The notes: generated by a model not told the origin, from the sequence alone. A DNA stretch of 17,023 bases from Acidobacteriota bacterium (GCA_021802085.1 JAKAAZ010000064.1:1-17023), one strand, 5' to 3'. Shown: positions 1 through 7,448, numbered from the stretch's first letter. Numbers and translations: made by a program.

Positions 1-166
1 TTCCGGGCCGGATGGGTTCTGGAAATGGCATAAAACGGCGGGAAAAGGGGCCCGTTGAACCAAAACGGCACAGAAAGCCTGCTATAAGCTACCAACGGGA
101 TTACGGCCTGCGCCCCCCAGATCGAACCCCAACTCTGCAAACCGCTGAATCGGCCTTGGCAAAACG

Positions 167-874
167 CTATGCCCGACAGACTCCTAGCCGGTCATAGCCC
201 ACGATTGCCCGCATGAGCGCGGGCAATTCCTCCGGCCTTACGGCGGCCTGGTGCTGCTTCAGGTGCGGTGTCAGAGCGCCGTACAAGTCTTTCGACAGAT
301 CGCGGCTGCATCGGCCTGTGGCGATTCCGTAGCGAAAGACTTGTCCGCAGACCTGCAACACGCGATGCGCCAGATCGTAGGAACCGCGCGACTCAATCTT
401 GCGGATGGCCGCCAGCAATTCCGGCGCTTCGATTTCTGTAATGGGACGCTGCCCCAGAATGGGGAAGATGTTGCCCTCCAACCGCCGTTTTACGTCGCGT
501 ATATGCGACGCGCCCCACACGTGAACTTGCTTTCCATACCATTCCTTCGCGACCGCCTCAAAGGAATTTGCGTCGGCAATCCGCTTTCGCTGAGTCTCCA
601 CCATACGCTCCGCTGAGGGGTCAAGGTCATGCTCGCGCTGGCTCTGCATTTTGTCGCGGCGCTTGCGGGCCTCCGCCAGACTGACGTGCGGATATTGGCC
701 CAGCGCCAGCAACCGTTCCTTGCCGTCAGCGCGCCAGCGAAAACGCCAATGCTTTCTGCCGTTGGCGAACACCCAGAGATACAAACCTTCCCCATCGTGC
801 AATTTCATAATGGATTGCCCTTTGGGGCACTTGGAATTTTTTAGCTTCGTATCGGTCAACGGTTTTGTCGGCAT
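167..874 (-). pseudogene. Truncated P4-type tyrosine recombinase (integrase)
   Basis: Phage/island integrase of the P4 type, which would insert an element into a tRNA gene. The protein reads MPTKPLTDTKLKN... and has the N-terminal arm-binding domain (DUF4102 type, residues about 1-90, with DGEGLYLWV and GKERLLALGQYPHVSLAEAR). The core-binding helical domain follows (about 100-190, with FEAVAKEW and DVKRRLEGNIFPILGQRPI). Similarity stops after LMRAIVGYDRL near residue 230 and the frame ends at once, so the whole catalytic domain (R..HxxR..Y) is missing; full-length relatives are about 400 residues. I chose the ATG at 874 because the family starts there; the frame is open to 985 without family-like sequence. 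It reads away from the adjacent tRNA-Ser gene, the classic arrangement. The break may be an IS insertion (see findings). Family and truncation are clear; the cause is inferred. Confidence 0.85.
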
Positions 875-877
875 GTG

Positions 878-934
878 GTGGTAGATCTGTGGTAGAGCTT
901 TGCGCTTCAGTGGTGGTAGGGATTTTTCTACCAC
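878..934. repeat. Cluster of GTGGTAG sites before the integrase gene
   Basis: Three direct copies of GTGGTAG at 878-884, 889-895 and 913-919, plus an inverted copy CTACCAC at 928-934, all between the integrase start and the tRNA gene. Several carry an extra 5' T or GTG. Placement and spacing suit arm-type integrase or excisionase binding sites of an attachment region, which could also autoregulate the integrase promoter. The copies are visible; the role is inferred. Confidence 0.55.
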
Positions 935-1062
935 ACAATCCTGCCACCTCTCAGTGCGGGACGTGGTGAGACAGTATTGCACCAAGCTGGACGCTAATTC
1001 CGGCTAAGTGATTGATTTTCTGTAGAGGATTGGACGTTTTTGGAAGAGGCCGGATATAGGTC

Positions 1063-1150
1063 TGGCGGAGAGAGTGGGATTCGAACCCACGTTACCTTGC
1101 GGTAAACACGCTTTCCAAGCGTGCGCCTTCAGCCACTCGGCCATCTCTCC
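1063..1150 (-). tRNA. tRNA-Ser(GGA)
   Basis: On the minus strand the sequence begins GGAGAGATGGCCGAGTGGC. It has a 7-bp acceptor stem (GGAGAGA with TCTCTCC), a D arm typical of serine tRNAs, an anticodon loop CTTGGAAAG with anticodon GGA, a long variable arm (TTTACCGCAAGGTAA) and the T loop GGTTCGAATCC. A discriminator G and an encoded CCA follow at 1063-1066. The class II shape with a long variable arm confirms serine. The 3' end faces the truncated integrase, so this gene is the probable attachment site of the element to the left. I saw no second copy of its 3' end in the window, as expected if the distal attachment site lies further left. Confidence 0.96.
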
Positions 1151-1439
1151 AGCGCAATGAATAGTTTACGCGCACCATCTCCCGAAAAGGCATACACGCC
1201 TGGAGCCGCGAATGAATCACTTCACCGAGTTTACGCGAGAACGCCGTTATCTGCACAACGTCTCACACTCCCCTCTCTCTTGGTACACACACATTTAATT
1301 CTACAGTTGCAGATAGCGAATTGTTTGGGGTAGCTGCGCTGTAAACCATTGATTTTTAGAGAGCAGTGAGCGAGTGGGTAGCGATGGAAATCAGGTGGAA
1401 TCCGTGAACTGCATCTGTAGTACTCAGTATCCCAGCAAG
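1151..1439. other. Non-coding stretch between tRNA-Ser and the insertion sequence
   Basis: About 290 bases with no ORF I recognise. It must contain the promoter of the minus-strand tRNA gene, but I could not pick a convincing -35/-10 pair. It is somewhat AT-richer than the flanking genes. Nothing else stands out. Confidence 0.4.
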
Positions 1440-2748
1440 AATAATATGAACATTTAGGTGTCGGACGACTCCACGCGTGGGCAGAAACGATAGTTCCACT
1501 CTCCGTGAAATTGGTCGCGCTCGATTGCCAGTTTTGCCCACTCATCGTCGGACACCTTGATGCCCGCCTCGTAGGGGTTTTCGTCCAGTTGCGACCGGAT
1601 GCGAAGCCCAGAACCGGTGGTCGTGCTGCCAATCAGATTGACCACCACCTCACGACTCACCCAGGGACGTCCCCTCCTGTTGTTCGTGATATAGCAAAAC
1701 ATCCGATGTTCAATCTTGTTCCACTTGCTGGTTCCCGGCGGGAAATGGGAGACCTGGATGGTCAGGTTCAGATCATCGGCCAGTTTTTGCAATTGAATAT
1801 GCCACAGGCGAACGCGGTATCCGTTGCTGCCCCTGCAGGCGGCGGTAATCAGCAAGCGGCGTGCCCGTGGATAAAGGGGATTTCCCATTTCCCGCCACCA
1901 GCGGCGAATGCTTTCCACAGCGAATTCGGCGGTGTCATGGTCGACTCCGACACTGACCCAGCCTTGATTGGCGGCAACATCGTAACCCCCGTAGGGCGCT
2001 ACCTTACCCAGTTTCGGGTCGGTGAAATCGTAGACGCGCACCGATTCTGGATTTCCCTTTGGACGCCACGCCTGCCCGCCATTCTTGAAGTCGCCGACTA
2101 ACTCCTTCTTTTTGGTATCGACGGAAATTACCGGATCGCCTGTCGTTTGATATTGCGCGGCCATGGCGGCGATATGGTGGAATTGAGCATCCCTGTCGGG
2201 ATGCAGCCCGCCTTCGCGCGTCTTGCGCGCCGACTGCAAGCTGTAATCGAGTTTTGCGAGAAGATTGCAGACGCTTCGCTGACTCACTCGGTGACCTTGT
2301 TCGGCCAACTCCATGGCCAGCTGCGGCGTGCTTTTACAGGTCCAGCGCAGCGGCGATTGCGGGTCTCCGCGCGACGTCGGTTCGACCAGAGCATCGAGGT
2401 CGCCGAGAAGCGTCGCATCCTTCTCCGTCAATCGCTTGCGCCCGCCGCCCTGGGCGCGAACCCGTCGCGCGGCCACGCCGCCTGTCGGAGAGGACTCCTC
2501 CGATGCCGCGATGGACGTTGATTGCAACTCCTCCAAGCCTGCATAGATGGTGGTACGAGAGATGCCTACAGCCTTGGCTACCGCACTTACGCCGCCACGG
2601 CCCAAGGCCCGCGCCTCAACCGCTGCCCAAAGACGTAATGTCGCTGCGTCAAAACGACCGGCAAGCGCCCGATATTTGCCCTCGACGACCCCGCTATCAG
2701 TCATGCATAAAGAATGCACGATTGCCGCAACTTGTTCAAGTTATTATT
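1440..2748 (-). mobile_element. ISAzo13-family insertion sequence (ends tentative)
   Basis: One transposase gene fills the element. The proposed ends come from an imperfect inverted repeat: AATAATATGAACA from 1440 on the plus strand, just outside the transposase stop, against AATAATAACTTGAACA reading in from 2748 on the minus strand (two extra bases). The length of about 1.3 kb is what one transposase plus short ends would need. I saw no clear target-site duplication, so the exact borders are uncertain. It sits between the tRNA gene and the 3' end of the DUF2293 gene. Confidence 0.4.
1454..2704 (-). CDS. ISAzo13-family transposase (DDE), second catalytic Asp replaced
   Basis: Transposase of the ISAzo13 family (DDE_Tnp_ISAZ013), which would move the IS around it. 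About 416 residues from the ATG at 2704; a GTG at 2719 is also open. An N-terminal helix-turn-helix (AVAKAVGISRTTIYAGLEEL) is followed by a linker (RAQGGGRKRLTEKD) and the RNase-H-like core. The core shows VISVDTKKKE (first Asp), VYDFTDPKLGKVAPYGGYDV, WVSVGVDHDTAEFAVESIRR, HFPPGTSKWNKIEHRMF (catalytic Glu in KIEHR) and a family-like end with FHGEWNY. Where the family has ITAD-x-G-GSNG, this protein reads ITAACRGSNG, so the second acidic residue is Ala (codon 1838-1840). The frame is otherwise intact, so this is probably a recently inactivated or trans-dependent copy. The family call is firm. Confidence 0.92.
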   Translation of the reverse strand: MTDSGVVEGKYRALAGRFDAATLRLWAAVEARALGRGGVSAVAKAVGISRTTIYAGLEELQSTSIAASEESSPTGGVAARRVRAQGGGRKRLTEKDATLLGDLDALVEPTSRGDPQSPLRWTCKSTPQLAMELAEQGHRVSQRSVCNLLAKLDYSLQSARKTREGGLHPDRDAQFHHIAAMAAQYQTTGDPVISVDTKKKELVGDFKNGGQAWRPKGNPESVRVYDFTDPKLGKVAPYGGYDVAANQGWVSVGVDHDTAEFAVESIRRWWREMGNPLYPRARRLLITAACRGSNGYRVRLWHIQLQKLADDLNLTIQVSHFPPGTSKWNKIEHRMFCYITNNRRGRPWVSREVVVNLIGSTTTGSGLRIRSQLDENPYEAGIKVSDDEWAKLAIERDQFHGEWNYRFCPRVESSDT

Positions 2749-2758
2749 ACTAGACCAA

Positions 2759-3445
2759 TTACTGGATGATCGCCGACTTCCCCATCCACTTTTCCATGAT
2801 GTTCCTGATTTCGTCTCGCACCGCCCGCCTCGACTGGGCCCGGTCTTCGCCTTGCAGCAGCAGATCGTCGTACCGCGTGTGGCGATGCCGAATATGGGCG
2901 ATCACGGCAAGCCGCAGTGCTTCCTCTTCCAGATTTCTGCCGCTTTTACTCCGCCCGACCCTTCCGCTGCCACGCACGCTGGTATGACGCGCAATGGTCT
3001 CCGCGTCCGCCCTCGGACAGGCGGGAAACATCTCCAGAATTTTGGACCGCATGGTTTCGGCCAGCGTCCGGTCTTCCTCTTTGCGGTGTTCAGCGGCCTG
3101 GATACGGCGGCCCTGCCGCAGATTTTCATCGGCGAGACATTTTTCCTGGGCCAGCGTCAGGGCCTCCTCTTCCACCAACAGCCCTTGCCGTTCATACCGC
3201 TTGCGCGCCCGGCTGAAGCGGACCGCCACCGCCCACAATTTGCTGTGCATTCTGGCCCGGCGCGTCAAAGCAGTATTTCCCGCTGGGAGAAATGTCAGGT
3301 GTTCCATGTCGGCGCAATGCAAACATAGGGACTGGCCTTCATGCATGGTCAGCAGGCTTCCCCCGGGCAATTCCTGCTGGCATTGGGAGCACTGAGAATC
3401 CCGCAGGACCGAATACACCACCACCTCTTGAGAATCGCGTGCCAT
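2759..3445 (-). CDS. DUF2293 domain protein with N-terminal zinc-ribbon-like cysteines
   Basis: Protein of 228 residues, probably cytoplasmic (no signal peptide or membrane segment). The N-terminal 50 residues carry two CxxC pairs (C19/C22 and C41/C44), a likely zinc ribbon, with MHEGQSLCLHCADMEHL around the second pair. A basic, Glu/Arg-rich helical middle (about 65-135) could form a coiled coil. The C-terminal third matches DUF2293: FPACPRADAETIARHT, then RGSGRVGRS, then an Arg/His-rich helical stretch (LAVIAHIRHRHTRYD). DUF2293 has no defined function that I know of; the charge suggests nucleic acid binding (inference). Its ATG lies 3 bases after the stop of the SWIM gene, so the two are almost surely cotranscribed and perhaps translationally coupled. 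It is the last gene of the operon; its stop lies about 10 bases from the proposed IS end. Confidence 0.85.
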   Translation of the reverse strand: MARDSQEVVVYSVLRDSQCSQCQQELPGGSLLTMHEGQSLCLHCADMEHLTFLPAGNTALTRRARMHSKLWAVAVRFSRARKRYERQGLLVEEEALTLAQEKCLADENLRQGRRIQAAEHRKEEDRTLAETMRSKILEMFPACPRADAETIARHTSVRGSGRVGRSKSGRNLEEEALRLAVIAHIRHRHTRYDDLLLQGEDRAQSRRAVRDEIRNIMEKWMGKSAIIQ

Positions 3446-3448
3446 GGC

Positions 3449-4306
3449 TCAACGCTTCTTGGAAGCGGCTTTTCCTTGCCGCGCTGCCCGTTTCGCAGGC
3501 CCTGTCTTGGCCTTCGTTTTGGCCTGCTTGCGTTGCGGCCGGGCAGCCGGCTGCGCAATCCGCGCTTTGCGCAGAGGCCCCTTGGACGGCGCTGGCGCAT
3601 CCAATTCGATGCCGAACACCTGCGCCAGGTCTTCCCTGGCAATAGTCTTCTTTTTGCTGGCGGACTTTTTCACCAGAGCGGCGGAATCGGCGGCAGCGGT
3701 AATCAATTCCAGATGGTTCACCTGGCGCAGTTGGAACAGCAGTTCCGGCTGATGATCCAGCCGGTTGCCCACGCCGTACAGCACGGCCGCAACATGCTTG
3801 CACATCTCCGCCCAGTCCGGACAGGAGCAACCGAGTTTGATTTCCTTGGGAGAAGGAAACAGTCCGCTGTCGCGGCGCGTCACGATTTCCATCACCCTCT
3901 GGGACATCCTCGCCTGCAGCAATTCAATCAGCGAGCCGATCTGGCCACGGCATTCCGACTGGATCGCTTTCCATTTCACCGCCGGCAGCGGTCCAATCTC
4001 AATCTCAATCCGATACAAATGCGATCCCGAGACAAGCGCGCGAATCTTCCCCGGCTCAATTTGTAAGTCGACCACCGAACCATTGCGAACATAGGTTCGG
4101 CCGCGCGGCAGGCGGTTCTCGAAGTCGCTGTACGACTCCAGATTGTCGCACCAGGCCTTGCCCCAGAACGTCGCGGCGATGGTGCGCCCGTTCGTGGCCA
4201 CCGGCGCGACCTTGCGACCGCCCTTGGCCAACTTCTGCGCTGCGCGAGCAGCTTTCGCGCGTCTTTGGGCCACAGGAACATAGGGACGATAACTCCACCA
4301 ACCCAT
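3449..4306 (-). CDS. SWIM zinc-finger protein
   Basis: Protein of 285 residues. The SWIM finger is CSCPDWAEMCKHVAAV (C160, C162, C169, H171; CxC-x6-CxH), a zinc-binding fold found in bacterial SNF2 partners and in MuDR-type transposases and thought to bind DNA or protein. The N-terminal 110 residues include ATFWGKAWCDNLESYSDFENRLPRGRTYVRNGSV, a conserved start seen in bacterial SWIM proteins paired with SNF2 helicases. The last 60 residues are a low-complexity Lys/Ala/Arg/Pro tail, likely unstructured and DNA-binding. The gene starts 27 bases after the SNF2 stop, with its ribosome-binding region made of the GGGAA tandem repeat, and is followed after 3 bases by the DUF2293 gene. Domain and operon are clear; the function with SNF2 is inference from the pairing. 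Confidence 0.9.
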   Translation of the reverse strand: MGWWSYRPYVPVAQRRAKAARAAQKLAKGGRKVAPVATNGRTIAATFWGKAWCDNLESYSDFENRLPRGRTYVRNGSVVDLQIEPGKIRALVSGSHLYRIEIEIGPLPAVKWKAIQSECRGQIGSLIELLQARMSQRVMEIVTRRDSGLFPSPKEIKLGCSCPDWAEMCKHVAAVLYGVGNRLDHQPELLFQLRQVNHLELITAAADSAALVKKSASKKKTIAREDLAQVFGIELDAPAPSKGPLRKARIAQPAARPQRKQAKTKAKTGPAKRAARQGKAASKKR

Positions 4307-4312
4307 ATCTTC

Positions 4313-4335
4313 TTCCCTTCCCTTCCCTTCCCTTC
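4313..4335 (-). promoter_or_regulatory. Pentanucleotide tandem repeat (GGGAA) forming the SWIM-gene ribosome-binding region
   Basis: On the minus strand four full units plus a partial unit of GGGAA run from the SNF2 stop codon to 6 bases before the SWIM ATG. The tract then ends GAAGAAGATATG. It offers several overlapping Shine-Dalgarno-like GGGAAGG sites and is the sort of simple repeat prone to slippage, which could tune the start spacing. Confidence 0.7.
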
Positions 4336-7201
4336 ACGCTTCCATTGCCTGGTGGAGGTCGAGCGCCACCAGCCGCAGAAGCTGATCGTTGTCCAACTCG
4401 GTTAGCAGCGCTTCCCCGCCCCGATCGTCGAGCATCTCTTCCGACAGGCCGGTTTTCGCCGCAATGATTGCATCGATCTTTTCCTCTACTGTACCCCGGC
4501 AAACGAACTTGTGGACCATCACGTTGCGTTTCTGGCCGATGCGAAACGCGCGGTCCGTCGCCTGATTTTCCACCGCCGGGTTCCACCAGCGGTCGAAGTG
4601 AATCACATGCGACGCCGCGGTGAGGTTCAACCCAGTGCCTCCGGCCTTCAGCGACAGCACGAAAAATGGCGGGCCGTCCTCGCGCTGAAATGCCTCCACC
4701 ATCGCCTGCCGTTTGCCCACGGGCGTTTGCCCATGCAGCACCAGCCCGGCGCGTCCGAAGATGTCGCAAAGAAAACTCTCCAGTGGAGCGGTGATCTCGC
4801 GAAACTGCGTGAACACCAGCGCCTTCTCCTGCCGCTCCGCCAGCTCCCGGCAAATCTCCGCCATCCGTTGAAACTTTCCGCTACGCTCCGGCGCATACTC
4901 GCCCTCCGCGCCTCCATCCCCAGCTCCCTGCGAGGGATGGTTGCATATCTGTTTCAGCCGCATCAGGCTGGCCAGCACGATGCCGCGCCGCTGGATTCCA
5001 TCGACCTTCTCGATTCTCTGTTGCAACTCGCGGACCGCCTGCTCGTACAGCGCGATCTGATATTTTGTCAGCCCGCAAAATGCGCGGACCTCGGTCTTCT
5101 CCGGCAGATCGGCAATCACCGTGCGGTCTGTCTTCAGGCGGCGCAGAATATAAGGCCGCACCAGCGCGCGCAACGGGCCATAGGATTTCTTCTGGCCCGC
5201 TTCCCTTTGCTTGACAAAGCCGGCAAATGCTTTCGCGTTGCCCAGCAATCCAGGATTGAGAAAGTCGAACAGCGACCACAGGTCGGAGAGCCGGTTTTCA
5301 ATCGGCGTTCCCGTCAACGCGATGCGCCCGCCCGCGCGCAGCTCCTTCGCCGCCCGCGTTTGCCGGATGCCGGAATTCTTGATGGCCTGCGCCTCATCGA
5401 GAATCGCCAACTTCCACTCCCGCTGGCGCAGCCAATCCAGCCGGCAAAGCATGGTGTAGGTGGTGATGACCAGGTCGTGACCGGAGGCGGCTGCGGAATC
5501 TTGCAGATCGATCCCCGGCTCCGACGGATGCGCGATATAGAAAGACAAGGATGGAGCGAAGCGCGATAACTCCGCTTTCCAGTTGGCAATCAGCGACGCC
5601 GGAACCACCAGCAGACTCGGCGATGGGGAGGGAATGCGGGTGCCCCAGGTCTCGCTTTTGAGACCTGGGTGGTCGCCTCGCTGCACAGCCTCACGATCAG
5701 CCGTGTCCTGCCGTGCAGTCTTTGTCGGCAATCGCTGCTCCGCCGGGTGCTCCATATTTACCCGCGTTTTTTGCGGTGAGATGTGGGATGCCTGCTCCGC
5801 TTTCAAATGCAGCAGCAGCGCGATCACCTGAACGGTCTTTCCCAGTCCCATGTCATCGGCCAGGCAAGCGCCCAACCCCAGGCGCGTCACAAATCGAAGC
5901 CAATGAACGCCGGTCTGCTGATAGGGCCGCAGCGCGGCTTTCAAGTCCGGCGGCGCATTCCCTTCCCGTTCCTGTGGCTGGCGCAGTTCGCCAAGCATGG
6001 TTTCCAGGCTCGCTCCAGCGGAGATGCCGACCCATTCCCTGTCCGCTTCCGGCACCGTGATTGCCGCGTCTCCTGGGAGATTCGCGCCAGCCAGCAGCCG
6101 CATCCCCTCAAAGAACGAGATGCCGCCGTCTTCCGTCTCGCGCTCAATCTTCTTCCAGTGATCTAACGCCTCTGCCAGCTTCTTGCTGTCCAGCTCCACC
6201 CACTTGCCCTTCAGCGAAACCAGGCCGCCCGATGAGGCCAATATCGCCTGCAATTCCTCCTCGTTCAGCGCCTCCCCGTCCAGCGTTACGTTCACGGAGA
6301 AGTCGAGCAACGCGTCCACGCCCAATTTTGCCTGGGTGCTCCCGCCGATCTTCACATTGACCACCGGGCGCGGCGGCTTCGCCGCCTTCCACCAATCCGG
6401 CACGCGAACCATCAGCCCGCTCGCTTCCAGGTTGGGAACGTCCTGAAGAAAGCGATAGGCGTCGCGCGGCCCCCAGGCCAATGGCTGATACATCTCCCCG
6501 GATTCGGTCAGCTCCTTGACCCATGGAATTCGCTCCGCGGCTTGTTGGATCGGCTGCAGCAGCGACAACAGCGCGGCATGATTTTTGGCCGCGCCATACT
6601 CCCGCAGCGCCCGCTCCAGCGGCAGATGCTGCAACTTGCCATGCGCGGAAAGACGGCTGCTGTAGGTCGCGAGAAAAGCAAAAGGAAACTCCACGTCGCG
6701 CTTGTTCTCCGCCAGATGAAACGTCACGCGCCCCACCATCCGCCACAACGGATTCCGTTTCTCTAAAAACTGCTGGACGTTTTTTCCGCAGGCCTCCACC
6801 TCTGCCTGCACCAGCCGATCCAGTTCCTGCCACCAGTTCTCCAGAACCTCGGCGTTGAGATATTCCGCGCCTCGCATCGGCGGCGCGGTCAGGGCCATTG
6901 CGGTCCGTTCCTCAACTGACGGAACAGGAACAGACCAGGAGAGCTCCTCGCTTCCGATCTCCGGGCGATGACACAGTTGTGTCAGGTACGCGCGGCCCCA
7001 TTCGCGGGCAAAGGAAAACGCCGCGGGCAGATTCGTCTCCAGCTCCACCGTCGCCAGGTGCAACAATCCCTGCGCTGCGCTCTCAGCGAAGGCCCTCTCG
7101 ATTCGCGTGGCGACAGCTTCGCCGGCAACTGCGCCTTCCTCATCGTCTGCGGTTTCCACATGCAGGTGGCCGTGAGGCGAAATGGACAGAACGAGGTTCA
7201 T
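4334..7201 (-). CDS. SNF2-family DEAD/DEAH-box helicase (HepA/RapA-like)
   Basis: SWI2/SNF2 ATPase of 955 residues that would translocate on double-stranded DNA to remodel protein-DNA complexes. The N-terminal 400 residues match the SNF2-helicase-associated region (LAWGPRDAYRFLQDVP, GLMVRVPDWWKAAKPPRP). The motor follows: ADDMGLGKTVQVIALL (Walker A, K455), LLVVPASLIANWKAEL (motif Ia), ILDEAQAIKN (DEAQ at 602-605), ALTGTPIENRLSDLWSLFDF (motif III), KALVFTQFREITAPLE (motif IV), LKAGGTGLNLTAASHV (motif V) and ATDRAFRIGQKRNVMVHKF (motif VI, Arg finger). I chose the ATG at 7201: the frame is open to a TTG at 7258, but the family-like sequence MNLVLSISPHGHL starts at the ATG, which overlaps the stop of a tiny upstream ORF as ATGA. 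About 58 extra residues (470-528) between motifs I and Ia are repeat-derived. Lead gene of the SNF2-SWIM-DUF2293 operon. Confidence 0.95.
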   Translation of the reverse strand: MNLVLSISPHGHLHVETADDEEGAVAGEAVATRIERAFAESAAQGLLHLATVELETNLPAAFSFAREWGRAYLTQLCHRPEIGSEELSWSVPVPSVEERTAMALTAPPMRGAEYLNAEVLENWWQELDRLVQAEVEACGKNVQQFLEKRNPLWRMVGRVTFHLAENKRDVEFPFAFLATYSSRLSAHGKLQHLPLERALREYGAAKNHAALLSLLQPIQQAAERIPWVKELTESGEMYQPLAWGPRDAYRFLQDVPNLEASGLMVRVPDWWKAAKPPRPVVNVKIGGSTQAKLGVDALLDFSVNVTLDGEALNEEELQAILASSGGLVSLKGKWVELDSKKLAEALDHWKKIERETEDGGISFFEGMRLLAGANLPGDAAITVPEADREWVGISAGASLETMLGELRQPQEREGNAPPDLKAALRPYQQTGVHWLRFVTRLGLGACLADDMGLGKTVQVIALLLHLKAEQASHISPQKTRVNMEHPAEQRLPTKTARQDTADREAVQRGDHPGLKSETWGTRIPSPSPSLLVVPASLIANWKAELSRFAPSLSFYIAHPSEPGIDLQDSAAASGHDLVITTYTMLCRLDWLRQREWKLAILDEAQAIKNSGIRQTRAAKELRAGGRIALTGTPIENRLSDLWSLFDFLNPGLLGNAKAFAGFVKQREAGQKKSYGPLRALVRPYILRRLKTDRTVIADLPEKTEVRAFCGLTKYQIALYEQAVRELQQRIEKVDGIQRRGIVLASLMRLKQICNHPSQGAGDGGAEGEYAPERSGKFQRMAEICRELAERQEKALVFTQFREITAPLESFLCDIFGRAGLVLHGQTPVGKRQAMVEAFQREDGPPFFVLSLKAGGTGLNLTAASHVIHFDRWWNPAVENQATDRAFRIGQKRNVMVHKFVCRGTVEEKIDAIIAAKTGLSEEMLDDRGGEALLTELDNDQLLRLVALDLHQAMEA
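5638..5669 (+). repeat. Palindromic REP-like repeat inside the helicase gene, copy 1
   Basis: Begins GGGTGCCCCA and contains a perfect 10-bp inverted repeat, CCCAGGTCTC (5644-5653) and GAGACCTGGG (5660-5669), around a 6-base GCTTTT loop. It lies within the segment that is extra relative to other SNF2 proteins and is read through in frame. The form resembles interspersed palindromes I associate with Acidobacteriaceae genomes (recall, not searched). Confidence 0.7.
5745..5787 (+). repeat. REP-like repeat inside the helicase gene, copy 2
   Basis: Starts GGGTGCTCCATA and ends GAGATGTGGG, the same frame as copy 1 and in the same orientation, 75 bases further on. The centre (CGCGTTTTTTGCG) forms a short hairpin of its own, and the outer CCATAT/GATGTGG parts pair imperfectly. 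It is also coding in frame (SHISPQKTRVNMEH on the minus strand). Confidence 0.5.
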
Positions 7202-7344
7202 ATCTTCAGCAATGCTATCGCCATCATCGCAAATCGGAAATCGTGGCGCGAGAAACAATCCGGTTGCCCCATCCTCCGCCCGCGCGGTTGTGGGACGACG
7301 CAGTACATCTGTTCCGGCGAAGCGGCTGCGCGCTCGCCGTTCAT
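7198..7344 (-). CDS. Small ORF overlapping the helicase start (48 aa)
   Basis: Open frame starting MNGERAAASPEQMYC and ending MMAIALLKI. Its ATG overlaps the stop of the preceding small ORF as ATGA, and its own stop overlaps the helicase ATG as ATGA. I do not recognise the protein; composition is Arg/Pro-rich with a short hydrophobic end. It may be a real coupling leader peptide or a chance frame in a decayed region. Only the chain of overlaps supports it. Confidence 0.25.
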   Translation of the reverse strand: MNGERAAASPEQMYCVVPQPRGRRMGQPDCFSRHDFRFAMMAIALLKI

Positions 7345-7448
7345 CCCGCGGCTGTCAGGCGCAGAAGCTGCTCAAACTGTTGCCGCGATTCTGCGGGAAT
7401 GCTCGCCCGCTTGAGGTCGTCGCGCGTGATCCTCTCTCGCCTCAGCAT
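7341..7448 (-). CDS. Small ORF upstream of the helicase (35 aa)
   Basis: Open frame starting MLRRERITRDDLKRAS and ending FEQLLRLTAAG. It reads like the tail of a folded protein: charged, amphipathic, with the pattern ITRDDLKRASIPAESR. It could be the surviving C-terminus of a larger lost gene, since it follows directly on the broken ferredoxin frame (that frame's TGA overlaps this ATG). Its stop overlaps the next ATG as ATGA. Function unknown. Confidence 0.3.
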   Translation of the reverse strand: MLRRERITRDDLKRASIPAESRQQFEQLLRLTAAG

